Source of the DNA: Gaiellasilicea sp963705515
GTDB taxonomy: Bacteria; Actinomycetota; Thermoleophilia; Gaiellales; Gaiellaceae
Direction of reading: 5' to 3'
Length of the DNA: 64,000 bases
NCBI GenBank assembly: GCA_963705515.1
Contig: CAVPJV010000008.1
Location: 186,001 to 250,000, forward strand
Under the pieces are notes generated by a model. The model was given only the letters and a program-made list of their open reading frames with translations, ran no database searches and was not told the origin of the DNA. The position numbers and the translations under genes were made by a program. Below, piece after piece: positions 52,357 to 60,039 of the stretch (positions within the stretch are counted from its first letter, which is position 1; each line of letters begins with the position of its first letter).

Positions 52357-53317
52357 GCTGCTGCTGGTCGAGGCGGTCAACGACGCCCTGCACGTGGAGA
52401 TGGAGCGCGACGAGAACGTGCTCGTGCTCGGCGAGGACGTCGGCCGCGCCGGCGGCGTCTTCCGCGCGACCGCCGGGTTGCGCGACCGCTTCGGCGCCGA
52501 CCGCTGCGTCGACACTCCGCTCGCGGAGGCGGGCATCCTCGGCTCGGCGGTGGGGCTCTGCATGGCCGGCTACCGGCCCGTCTGCGAGATGCAGTACGAC
52601 GCGTTCTCGTACCCGTGCCTCGATCAGCTGATCACCCATGTCGGCCGCTACCGCTGGCGGACGGGCGGAAAGATGACGTTCCCGATCACGATCCGGATGC
52701 CCTACGGCGGCGGCGTCCGCGCGCCCGAGCTGCACGACGACTCGCCCGAGACGTACTACGTGCACACGCCGGGGATCAAGGTCGCCATCCCGTCGACGCC
52801 CGCGGACGCGAAGGGGCTGCTCGCGGCCGCGATCCGCGACCCGGACCCGGTCGTCATCCTCGAGCCGAAGCTTGTCTACCGGACCGAGCGCGGCGAGGTG
52901 CCGGAGGGCGAGCACGTCGTCCCGCTCGGGAAGGCGCGACTGGCGCGGGAGGGGAGCGACGTGACGTTGGTCGCGTACGGCGCAATGGTGCCGGTCTGCG
53001 AGCAGGCGGCGGATCAGCTCGATGCCTCCGTCGAGGTGCTCGATCTTCGCTCGCTGAAGCCGCTCGACGAGGAGGCGCTGCTCGCGTCCGCCGCCAAGAC
53101 GGGCCGGGTCGTGCTCGTGCAGGAGGCGCCCCGGACGTGCGGGTACGCGGCCGAGCTGGCGGCGATCCTGGCCGAGAAGGCGCTGCTCGACCTGCAGGCG
53201 CCGGTCGTCCGCGTGACGGGGTACGACGTCCCGTACCCGTACTGGCAGATCGAGGACGCCTACATGCCGTCCGTGGCGCGCGTGGTCGACGCCGCCCGCT
53301 CGCTGCTCGCGTTCTAG
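52349..53317 (+). CDS. 2-oxoacid dehydrogenase E1 component, beta subunit
   Basis: A 322-residue subunit from GTG 52349. It shows VLVLGEDVGRAGGVFRATAG, TPLAEAGILGSAVGLCMAGY, EMQYDAFSYPCLDQLITHVG and the C-terminal TGYDVPYPYWQIEDAYMPS. It pairs with the alpha subunit to bind TPP and E2. Its stop shares a base with the GTG of the acetamidase-like gene (TAGTG). Confidence 0.94.
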   Translation: MSELLLVEAVNDALHVEMERDENVLVLGEDVGRAGGVFRATAGLRDRFGADRCVDTPLAEAGILGSAVGLCMAGYRPVCEMQYDAFSYPCLDQLITHVGRYRWRTGGKMTFPITIRMPYGGGVRAPELHDDSPETYYVHTPGIKVAIPSTPADAKGLLAAAIRDPDPVVILEPKLVYRTERGEVPEGEHVVPLGKARLAREGSDVTLVAYGAMVPVCEQAADQLDASVEVLDLRSLKPLDEEALLASAAKTGRVVLVQEAPRTCGYAAELAAILAEKALLDLQAPVVRVTGYDVPYPYWQIEDAYMPSVARVVDAARSLLAF

Positions 53318-54177
53318 TGCGCCACGAGCTGCCGCTCGACGCGTCGGTCCTGCACGGGCACTTTTCGCTCGAGCTCGAGCCCGTTCTCACCGTCGACCCG
53401 GGGGACTCCGTGCGCTTCTCGACTCCGAATGCCGGCTGGGACGTCGGTCGCGACCAGCCGTTCGTGTCGCGGAACCCGAAGCTCGACACGGGACACGCGC
53501 TCGCCGGCCCGATCGAGGTCCGTGGTGCGAGGGCGGGTCAGGTGCTCGCGGTCCGGATCGACGAGGTCGTCCCCGGCTCGTGGGGCGTCACGTTCGGCGG
53601 CGAGGGCCACCGGCTCGACTGGGAGCTGGACGGCGAGGCGGGCCGCGCGGCCGGGCGCTCTACCCGGCTGGCGCCGTTCCTCGGCGTGCTCGGGATGCCG
53701 CCGGACGAGCCGGGCGTGCACTCGACGATCCCGCCCCGCCGCAGCGGCGGCAACATCGACTGCAAGGAGCTCGTCGCCGGGACGACGCTGTACCTCCCGA
53801 TCCCGGTCGACGGCGCCCGCTTCTCCGCCGGCGACGGCCACGCAGCCCAGGGCGACGGCGAGGTCTCGGGCACGGCGATCGAGGCACCGGTCGAGGCGGA
53901 GGTGACGCTGGACGTGCGAGACGACCTCGAGCTGGAGTGGCCGATCGCCCGGATCGACGGGGCCTGGCTGACATTCGGCTTCGACGAGCAGCTCGGCGCC
54001 GCCGCCCGGATCGCGGTCGACGGCATGCTCGACCTGATGGAGCGCGAGCACGGGCTCGACCGAAGCGCCGCGCTTGCCTTCGCCTCGGTCGTCGTCGACC
54101 TCCGCGTCACCCAGGTCGTCAACCAGGTGCTCGGCGTGCACGCGGTGCTGCGCGACGACGCGCTGCGGGATGCCTGA
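53317..54177 (+). CDS. Acetamidase/formamidase family protein
   Basis: A 286-residue protein from GTG 53317. FmdA/AmdA features are HGHFSLELEPVLTVDPGDSV, GHALAGPIEVRGARAGQVL, the metal-binding IPPRRSGGNIDCKELVAGTT and GDGHAAQGDGEVSGTAIEAP. These enzymes hydrolyse formamide, acetamide or related amides. It lies between E1-beta and a HIRAN gene, with E2 next, all overlapping, so the amide may feed the same pathway or the placement may be accidental. Confidence 0.9.
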   Translation: MRHELPLDASVLHGHFSLELEPVLTVDPGDSVRFSTPNAGWDVGRDQPFVSRNPKLDTGHALAGPIEVRGARAGQVLAVRIDEVVPGSWGVTFGGEGHRLDWELDGEAGRAAGRSTRLAPFLGVLGMPPDEPGVHSTIPPRRSGGNIDCKELVAGTTLYLPIPVDGARFSAGDGHAAQGDGEVSGTAIEAPVEAEVTLDVRDDLELEWPIARIDGAWLTFGFDEQLGAAARIAVDGMLDLMEREHGLDRSAALAFASVVVDLRVTQVVNQVLGVHAVLRDDALRDA

Positions 54178-54556
54178 GCGGCTGCGGCTCTGGCTCGAGC
54201 GCGGCCGGGACGGCTTCCACCTCCGCGACGCCGCGACGGATGAGCCGGTCCGGTGGGAGGACCCGCGCATCCGGGTCGTGCCGGCGGCGGGGGTCAGCTA
54301 CCGGGCGGAGGCGCTGCCCGACCCGTCGTTCGACCCGCCGCGCCGGCTCGCGCTCGTCCCCGAGCCGGCGAACGAGCACGACCCGAACGCGGTCGCGATC
54401 TGGAACGAGGAGCGGACGCTGCAGGTGGGCTACGTCCCGGCGGCGCTCGCGCCCGAGCTCGTCGGCGACGAGCAGGCGCTGTCGCTCTGGCGGGTCGAGG
54501 GCGGGCTGCGCGTGCTCATCGTCCCGGCGGATGCCTGGGTGGGCACGCCCAGGTAG
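54170..54556 (+). CDS. HIRAN-domain protein
   Basis: A 128-residue protein from ATG 54170 (8-base overlap with the amidase stop). The segment LVPEPANEHDPNAVAIWNEE and GYVPAALAPELVGDEQ is the HIRAN pattern, seen in SNF2/HLTF proteins binding 3' DNA ends and stand-alone in bacteria. The N-terminal half (RLRLWLERGRDGFHLRD) may be an extension. Position between E1 and E2 genes is odd. Confidence 0.72.
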   Translation: MPERLRLWLERGRDGFHLRDAATDEPVRWEDPRIRVVPAAGVSYRAEALPDPSFDPPRRLALVPEPANEHDPNAVAIWNEERTLQVGYVPAALAPELVGDEQALSLWRVEGGLRVLIVPADAWVGTPR

Positions 54557-54567
54557 CCTCACCGCCC

Positions 54568-55683
54568 GTGGCCTACGAGTTCAAGCTGCCCGACCTCGGC
54601 GAGGGCCTGACCGAGGGCGAGATCGCCCGCTGGCTCGTCACCGAGGGACAGGAGCTGGCGGAGGACGACCCGCTCGTCCAGATCGCGACCGACAAGACCA
54701 CGGTCGAGATTCCCTCCCCGGCGGCCGGGACGGTGACGAAGATCCTCGTCGCCGAGGGCGAGGTCGTCCCGGTCGGCACGGTCCTCGTCGTGATCGGCGG
54801 CGACGGCGCCGAGCCTGCCGCGCGCGAGCCGGCACAGGATCGTCCGCGGCCCGAGCCGGCCGCGAAGGCAAGTGTCTATCAGTCACAAGCTCGCATTCAG
54901 GCGACCCCGGTTGTTCGCCGCCTCGCTCAGGAACTGAGCGTCGATCTGGCTTCGTTGAGCGGTACAGGGCCCAACGGACGCATCACCGAAGACGACGTCC
55001 GCAGCGCCGCCGGAGGGGAGCTTGTGTCTGATAGACACAAGCCCTCCGAGGGGCGCCGCGAGCCCGTCCGCGGTGTGCGGCGGCAGATCGTCGAGCACCT
55101 GACGCGCGCCCACCGCGAGGTCGCTGCGGTCACGTTCGTCGAGGAGGCGGACTTCACCGACGTCGACCTGAGGCTGCTGCTGCCGCTCGTGCTCAAGGCG
55201 ACGGCGGCGTCGCTGCAGGAGTTCCCGGAGCTGAATGCCCGCCTCGAGGGGGACGAGATCGTCTACCTCGACCGGTGCGACATCGGCATTGCGGTCCAGA
55301 CCGACCAGGGGCTCGTCGTCCCGGTCGTCCGTTCCTGTGAATCGGCGTCGCTGGATGCGGTCGCAGGCGAAGTGGCGCGGCTCGCCGAGTCCGCGCGTGC
55401 GGGGACGCTGAAGCCGGAGGAGCTCCGCGGCGGCACCTTCACCGTCACGAGCGCCGGCAAGCTCGGCGGCCTGCTCGTCACCCCGCTCGTGAACCATCCC
55501 GAAGTCGGGATCCTCGGCCTGCACCGGATCGGCCCGCGCCCCGTCGTTCGCGACGGGGAGATCGTCGTCCGCCAGATCGGCAACGTCTCGGTCACGTTCG
55601 ACCATCGCGTCGTCGACGGGGCGCGGGCTGCGGCATTCACGCTCGACGTGATTGCACGCCTCGAATCCGGCCTCCTCTCCTAG
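54568..55683 (+). CDS. Dihydrolipoyl acyltransferase (E2)
   Basis: A 371-residue protein from GTG 54568. The lipoyl domain (residues 1-80) has the attachment Lys in QIATDKTTVEIPSPAAG. The E1/E3-binding domain is IQATPVVRRLAQELSVDLAS, then LSGTGPNGRITEDDVR. The catalytic domain ends with VSVTFDHRVVDGARAAAFTL (HRVVDG motif). It accepts the acyl group from E1 and makes acyl-CoA. The linker around codons 100-115 and 150-160 is richer in A/T than its surroundings and contains two related ~20-bp palindromic sequences. It overlaps the CHRD gene by four bases. E3 is not in the window. Confidence 0.94.
   Translation: MAYEFKLPDLGEGLTEGEIARWLVTEGQELAEDDPLVQIATDKTTVEIPSPAAGTVTKILVAEGEVVPVGTVLVVIGGDGAEPAAREPAQDRPRPEPAAKASVYQSQARIQATPVVRRLAQELSVDLASLSGTGPNGRITEDDVRSAAGGELVSDRHKPSEGRREPVRGVRRQIVEHLTRAHREVAAVTFVEEADFTDVDLRLLLPLVLKATAASLQEFPELNARLEGDEIVYLDRCDIGIAVQTDQGLVVPVVRSCESASLDAVAGEVARLAESARAGTLKPEELRGGTFTVTSAGKLGGLLVTPLVNHPEVGILGLHRIGPRPVVRDGEIVVRQIGNVSVTFDHRVVDGARAAAFTLDVIARLESGLLS
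54871..55041. repeat. Inverted pair of ~20-bp palindromic sequences inside the E2 linker
   Basis: AGTGTCTATCAGTCACAAGCT at 54871-54891 (first 20 bases quoted less one) and, inverted, CTTGTGTCTGATAGACACAAG at 55021-55041; each is nearly self-complementary. The second forms a perfect 9-bp hairpin with a three-base loop. The bases around 54870-54975 are less GC-rich than flanking codons. It could be a small inserted repeat tolerated in a flexible linker. Confidence 0.4.
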
Positions 55684-56252
55684 TCGTCACCTCCGCCGAC
55701 GATGCCGCCGCCACCATCGCCGCGGTTGTCGATCTGGGCGCGAATCTCACCGCCCGGATACTTCGTCGAGTGGACATTGGCGTACGCGTGACCGGCGCGC
55801 ATGGCCGCGAGAATCTCGGCCAGATTTCCTGCCTCGATTCCCTGCGCGGCTGGACCGATCACTTCGGCCGCCGTGATGTCGCCCTCGACGGTGCCGCCCG
55901 GCATCGGACAGGCCGGGGTGCTGGCGGAAGGCGACGGATTCGTGGCCGTCTCGCAGAGCCAGAACGAGATACCGGCGTTCAGCGCCGGCTTCGCGAAGTG
56001 AACGTGTGACTGAGTCACGGTCCCTTCGAGCCCGGAGTAACTGAGCTTGTAGTGGATCGAGGTGCCGTCGTTGGACAGCCGCGCCGTGAACGACCCGGTT
56101 CCCGTCGTGGACAGGTCTGGGTTCTCCTCGTATCCGTTCATCGGGCTGCCGCTGAAGTTCTTCGAGCCGCCCCCTGCCACGGCGTAGGAGCCGACTCCGA
56201 GCAGCGCGATCACTCCCGCTACTGCGACGACCCTGAGTGCGAGCCTCGACAT
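55680..56252 (-). CDS. Secreted CHRD-domain protein
   Basis: A 190-residue protein from ATG 56252. Residues 3-26 are a signal peptide (LALRVVAVAGVIALLGVGSY). The CHRD domain follows: GYEENPDLSTTGTGSFTARL, HYKLSYSGLEGTVTQSHVHF, and HAYANVHSTKYPGGEIRAQI near the end, with a Gly/Asp-rich tail (GDGGGGIVGGGDD). CHRD domains were first seen in chordin; the bacterial function is unknown. It is extracellular and convergent with E2. Confidence 0.87.
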   Translation of the reverse strand: MSRLALRVVAVAGVIALLGVGSYAVAGGGSKNFSGSPMNGYEENPDLSTTGTGSFTARLSNDGTSIHYKLSYSGLEGTVTQSHVHFAKPALNAGISFWLCETATNPSPSASTPACPMPGGTVEGDITAAEVIGPAAQGIEAGNLAEILAAMRAGHAYANVHSTKYPGGEIRAQIDNRGDGGGGIVGGGDD

Positions 56253-56325
56253 ACGAACCTCCCCGGTTGCGTAGAACAGGCGAACGCCCGTCAAAACGAC
56301 CTACGCGGGACCGCGGAGGTCGGTT

Positions 56326-56619
56326 TTAGGCGGCGGCGAGCTGGCGCAGGTGCGGTTGGAGCATCGCCTCGATCTTCGGCGCGCTCGTGCGTCCGTCGAG
56401 CCGGGCCACGGCCCGCCTGTCCTTGACGAGGACGAGGGTCGGAACGACGTCCACCCGGAAGCGCTCCGCGAGCTCGGGGCTGGCGTCGACATCGACCCTG
56501 CGCACGCGGAGGCGATCGCGTTCCTTCCGCTCGAGATGGTCGAGCAGGCTCTCCATGCGCCGGGCGGGACCCGAGCGCTCGGACCAGAAGAACACGAGCA
56601 GCGGCCGGTCGTCGTTCAT
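56326..56619 (-). CDS. Thioredoxin-fold protein without active-site cysteines
   Basis: A 97-residue protein from ATG 56619. The thioredoxin fold is evident from PLLVFFWSERSGPARRMESL, VRRVDVDASPELAERFRVDV and the cis-Pro loop VVPTLVLVKDRR, then LDGRTSAPKIEAMLQPHL. Where WCGPC is expected it has SERSGPARR, so both cysteines are gone. It cannot do disulfide exchange by the usual mechanism. It may bind partners or be a degenerate paralogue. No neighbour explains its role. Confidence 0.82.
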   Translation of the reverse strand: MNDDRPLLVFFWSERSGPARRMESLLDHLERKERDRLRVRRVDVDASPELAERFRVDVVPTLVLVKDRRAVARLDGRTSAPKIEAMLQPHLRQLAAA

Positions 56620-56714
56620 CGATGTTCCTCCTCGGAAAGCGGTCGAACGGGCCACGTGTTGTATCTCCAGAAAACGCGCGGTCGAAACGCGGGCCGTCTC
56701 TACACTGACCGGCG

Positions 56715-57134
56715 ATGGGCGACTGGTACACCATCGGCCTCGCGCTCGGTCTCGGGACGGCGCTCGGCGTGCTCTTTGCCGGGCTGCTGTCGTCGACGCC
56801 GCTTGGGCGGATCTCGGCCATCGTGCTCGGCGGCGCGGCCGGAGCAGTCGTCGGGTTCGTGATCGACGATTGGACCGAGGTCGTCGCCGGAGCGGTCGGG
56901 GGAGTCGTCGGAGCCGCTGCGGCCGTGGTCGTGGTCGCCGGGGCGCTCCGCCGTGGCGGGACGCGCGGGGGACTGGCGTTGATCGTCACAGCCGTCGCGG
57001 CCGGTCTCGCCGGGCTCGCGTTCGTCCCCGGCGCCGGTTTCCTCGAGGCGATCGCGCTGCCGATCATCGCCATCCGCCTCCGTCGCACTCAGGCCGACCG
57101 GTACGCCGGCCTGCGCAGCCTTGCCCGCGACTAG
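56715..57134 (+). CDS. Gly/Ala-rich membrane protein
   Basis: A 139-residue protein from ATG 56715. Four hydrophobic segments can be seen: IGLALGLGTALGVLFAGLL, GAAGAVVGFVIDDW, VGAAAAVVVVAGAL and ALIVTAVAAGLAGLAFVPG. The last 20 residues are basic (RLRRTQADRYAGLRSLARD). Repeated small-residue motifs suggest tight helix packing. No family was recognised. It is followed by a 147-base gap with an inverted repeat. Confidence 0.6.
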   Translation: MGDWYTIGLALGLGTALGVLFAGLLSSTPLGRISAIVLGGAAGAVVGFVIDDWTEVVAGAVGGVVGAAAAVVVVAGALRRGGTRGGLALIVTAVAAGLAGLAFVPGAGFLEAIALPIIAIRLRRTQADRYAGLRSLARD

Positions 57135-57205
57135 GGTGGCTCGTCCGGCCACGGGCGGCGGCCGCCGACGATCGATCTGCGGCGCCATGCGGCGTCCTCA
57201 GTCGC

Positions 57206-57229
57206 GTCCATATCTCAGTCGATATGGAC
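57206..57229. repeat. Perfect 9-bp inverted repeat upstream of the AlkP-like gene
   Basis: GTCCATATC at 57206-57214 and GATATGGAC at 57221-57229, six-base spacer TCAGTC. It is notably A/T-rich for this genome and lies 52 bases before the GTG start at 57282. It may be an operator or a leader hairpin. Confidence 0.4.
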
Positions 57230-57281
57230 GCTCCCTGCGTCCTTGCCTGGCTTGCATCTCGACCGTCGGCAGCACACCGTC

Positions 57282-58580
57282 GTGACCGGACGAGCCACCA
57301 AGAAGCTGATCCTGATCCTGATCGACGGCCTGACGCCGTCGATGCTGGAGGACACGCTCGAGCGCGGCGCCGCTCCCTCGCTGGGGCTGCTCGCCGAGCA
57401 TGGCCGTTACCGCCGCGCGATCTCGACCTTCCCCTCGCTGACGCCGGTGTGCCTCTCGGCGCTCGCGACCGGGGCTCATCCAGACGTGCACGAGATCCCG
57501 CACCTCGTCTGGTACCACCGCGGCGAACAGCGGCTGGTCGAGTACGGCTCCTCGTTCGGCGCCGTCCGTGCGGCCGGGACGAAGCAGTCGCTGGTCGACA
57601 CGGTCTACGGCCTCAACGCGAGCCATCTCGGGAGCGGCGCCGTGACCGTCTACGAGGCGCTCGAGGATGCGGGCCTGACCGCAGCCGCGATCAACATCAC
57701 CTGCTACCGCGGGCGTCACCCGCACCGGCCGACCGTGCCCTTCCTGACACGTCCGGCGTACGGCCCGAGCCGCTTCTTCTTCTACAACCTCTTCGAGTCC
57801 GATGTGACCGGCGCGCCGCTCTCGGTCCGCAACCGGCCGCGTGGCACCATCGACGCCTATGCCGCGGCGGTCGGGCGGTGGCTCGTCACCCGCGACGGCT
57901 TCGACTTCCTCGCCTTCTATCTCTCCGACTACGACTACGCCTCGCACGCGCAGGGCCCGGACGCGGCGCACGCAGCCCTCGCGCGCTGCGACGACGCTGT
58001 CGGCACGCTGATCGCGGCAGCCGGCGGGGCAGACGAGTTCCTCGAGCGCTACGCCGTCATCCTCTGCTCGGATCACGGCCAGACGCCGGTGAGCGAGGTG
58101 GCGCGGCTGCAGGACGACTTCCCCGACGCGCTCGTGACGGCGTCGAACCGCGCCGGGATGATCTACACGGACGACGACCCCGCGATCCTCGCACGCCGGC
58201 TCGACGGCAACCCGGCCGTCGACGTCGTCCTTTGGCGCGACGGCGACAGGTTCCTCGCGCGCCGCGGGGGCGCCGACGGCGACGTCGCGCAGCTCGACCA
58301 TCCCGACGGTCCCGCGCGCGCGGCCGCCGCGCTCGCGAACCCGAATGCGGGGGAGCTGATCGTCTCCGCCGCAGCCGGGTGGGAGTTCGCCGACCTCGCC
58401 GGACGCCATCACGCCGGCGGCGGCTCGCACGGGTCGCTCCTGACGGGCGACTCCGAGGTGCCGATGCTCGTCGTCGGGCTCGATGTCCTGCCGGCGTCGA
58501 TCGTCGAGGTGATGCCCGCCGTCCTCGATCACTTCGCCGTTCCCGCGCCGCCGTATGCGCGCACGCTGACGAAGGCATGA
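57282..58580 (+). CDS. Alkaline-phosphatase-superfamily hydrolase (nucleotide pyrophosphatase/phosphodiesterase type)
   Basis: About 432 residues from GTG 57282 (TTG 57243 is 13 codons earlier). Family core: KLILILIDGLTPSMLEDTLE (metal Asp), STFPSLTPVCLSALATGAHP (Thr nucleophile), FYLSDYDYASHAQGPD (Asp and His) and LCSDHGQTPVSEVARL (Asp, His). These residues bind two zinc ions in NPP/AlkP-fold phosphodiesterases. The C-terminal GSHGSLLTGDSEVPMLVVG carries the last His. Likely a cytoplasmic or secreted phosphodiesterase; no signal peptide is seen. It overlaps the next gene by 4 bases. Confidence 0.88.
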   Translation: MTGRATKKLILILIDGLTPSMLEDTLERGAAPSLGLLAEHGRYRRAISTFPSLTPVCLSALATGAHPDVHEIPHLVWYHRGEQRLVEYGSSFGAVRAAGTKQSLVDTVYGLNASHLGSGAVTVYEALEDAGLTAAAINITCYRGRHPHRPTVPFLTRPAYGPSRFFFYNLFESDVTGAPLSVRNRPRGTIDAYAAAVGRWLVTRDGFDFLAFYLSDYDYASHAQGPDAAHAALARCDDAVGTLIAAAGGADEFLERYAVILCSDHGQTPVSEVARLQDDFPDALVTASNRAGMIYTDDDPAILARRLDGNPAVDVVLWRDGDRFLARRGGADGDVAQLDHPDGPARAAAALANPNAGELIVSAAAGWEFADLAGRHHAGGGSHGSLLTGDSEVPMLVVGLDVLPASIVEVMPAVLDHFAVPAPPYARTLTKA

Positions 58581-59215
58581 GCGGGGGGCCGGAGCTGGCG
58601 AGGCTCATGGCGCGGCGGGGAATCCGCGACGAGAGAGTCCTCGCGGCGGTCGCCTCGGTCCCGCGCGAGCTGTTCGTGCCGGAGGACCTCCGCCGTCACG
58701 CGTACGCCGATCGTGCGTTGCCGATCGGATCCGGGCAGACGATTTCGCAGCCGTTCATGGTCGCGACGATGCTCGAGGCGCTCGGGCTCGCGGGCGGCCG
58801 CGCGCTCGAGATCGGCACGGGCTCCGGCTATCAGGCGGCGCTCCTCGCTGAGCTCGCTGACGACGTCGTGACGGTCGAGCGCATTCCCGAGCTCGCGGCC
58901 GAAGCACGGCGGACGCTCGAGCGCACGGGGTACGGGCGTGTCGACGTCCGCGTCGGGGACGGTACGCTCGGCGTCCCCGAGAAGGCGCCCTTCGACGGGA
59001 TCGTCGTCGCCGCGGCGGCCCCGGCGGCGCCGAAGTCCCTCTACGAGCAGCTCGCGCCTGGAGGACGTCTCGTCGTCCCCGTCGGGACGCAGCGCGACCA
59101 GTGGCTCGAGATCGTCGAGCGGACGCCGGAGGGTCCGGTGCGGGTGCGGACCGTGCCGTGCCGGTTCGTCCCGCTGATCGGCTCGGAAGGGTTCGACGAT
59201 CCCGGCGGCGGGTAG
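58577..59215 (+). CDS. pcm: Protein-L-isoaspartate O-methyltransferase
   Basis: A 212-residue protein from ATG 58577 (ATGA coupling). VPEDLRRHAYADRALPIGSG and QTISQPFMVATMLEAL are the PCMT signature, and LEIGTGSGYQAALLAELADD is the SAM-binding motif. It repairs isoaspartyl residues by methylation. Length and motifs are normal. It is coupled with the AlkP-like gene, possibly as part of a stress-related unit. Confidence 0.93.
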   Translation: MSGGPELARLMARRGIRDERVLAAVASVPRELFVPEDLRRHAYADRALPIGSGQTISQPFMVATMLEALGLAGGRALEIGTGSGYQAALLAELADDVVTVERIPELAAEARRTLERTGYGRVDVRVGDGTLGVPEKAPFDGIVVAAAAPAAPKSLYEQLAPGGRLVVPVGTQRDQWLEIVERTPEGPVRVRTVPCRFVPLIGSEGFDDPGGG

Positions 59216-59225
59216 AGCGTCCCGC

Positions 59226-59564
59226 GTGCGAAGGCAGACGGCGTCGATGTTGTTGCGCGTCCCCGTGCTCACCCGCGGGATCCGCCTCGGCGAGGTGGAG
59301 AACGTGCTCCTGGACGCGGAGGAGCCGCGGATCCTCGGGCTCGAGGTCCACTGCGGCGACGGCGCCAAGCGGTTCCTGCCCTTCTCGACCGCCCGCCGCG
59401 GGGAGCACGGGGTCGAGATCGACAGCACGTTCACGCTGCTCGACTCGCGCGAGCTCGAGTTCTACCGCGCCCACGGCCGTCCGCTCGCGAGCGTGCCCGA
59501 GCTCGCAGACGCCCGGATCGAGCCGGGCGGCGTGCTCGTGATCCCGCTCTCGGCGCAGCGTTAG
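59226..59564 (+). CDS. PRC-barrel-like small protein
   Basis: A 112-residue protein from GTG 59226. RVPVLTRGIRLGEVENVLLD, then AEEPRILGLEVHCGDGAKRF and LPFSTA are like a PRC-barrel (a small beta-barrel found in RimM and photosynthetic reaction centres). The second half is a probable second barrel or strand set. Cellular role unknown. It follows pcm by 10 bases. Confidence 0.62.
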   Translation: MRRQTASMLLRVPVLTRGIRLGEVENVLLDAEEPRILGLEVHCGDGAKRFLPFSTARRGEHGVEIDSTFTLLDSRELEFYRAHGRPLASVPELADARIEPGGVLVIPLSAQR

Positions 59565-59580
59565 CTAGGCTCGCCCGGCG

Positions 59581-60039
59581 ATGCAGCGCTCCACCGCTCC
59601 CAGCGCCTCGGCTGCGCTCGCTCGCACGCGCGGCGCGCTCAGCCGGCGCGAGAACTGGCTCCAGCTGATCCGCTTCTGCCTGGTCGGCGCGAGCGGCTAC
59701 GTGGTCAACCTCGCCGTCTACACGCTGCTGCTGAAGGCAGGCGACGTCCACTACCTGCTCGCGGCGACCGGCTCGTTCCTCGTGGCGGTGACGAGCAACT
59801 ACACGTGGAACCGGCTCTGGACCTTCCGCGGCCAGCGCGGCCACGTCGCGTATCAGGGGTTGCGCTTCCTCGTCGTCTCGACGATCGCGCTCGCGGCCAA
59901 CCTCGTGATCCTGCATCTGCTCGTCGACTCCTTCGACGTCGGCAAGGTGCTCGCGCAGGCGATCGCGATCGTGCTCGTGACCCCGTGGAACTTCGTGGGG
60001 AACAAGCTCTGGTCCTTCGGACGCGGCTCCCGGCCCTAG
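59581..60039 (+). CDS. GtrA-family membrane protein
   Basis: A 152-residue protein from ATG 59581 with four membrane helices: LIRFCLVGASGYVVNLAVYT, YLLAATGSFLVAVTSNYTWN, LRFLVVSTIALAANLVILHL and AQAIAIVLVTPWNFVGNKLW, ending SFG. GtrA proteins help move lipid-linked sugars across the membrane for glycan synthesis. Its 3' end overlaps the next gene. Confidence 0.93.
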   Translation: MQRSTAPSASAALARTRGALSRRENWLQLIRFCLVGASGYVVNLAVYTLLLKAGDVHYLLAATGSFLVAVTSNYTWNRLWTFRGQRGHVAYQGLRFLVVSTIALAANLVILHLLVDSFDVGKVLAQAIAIVLVTPWNFVGNKLWSFGRGSRP

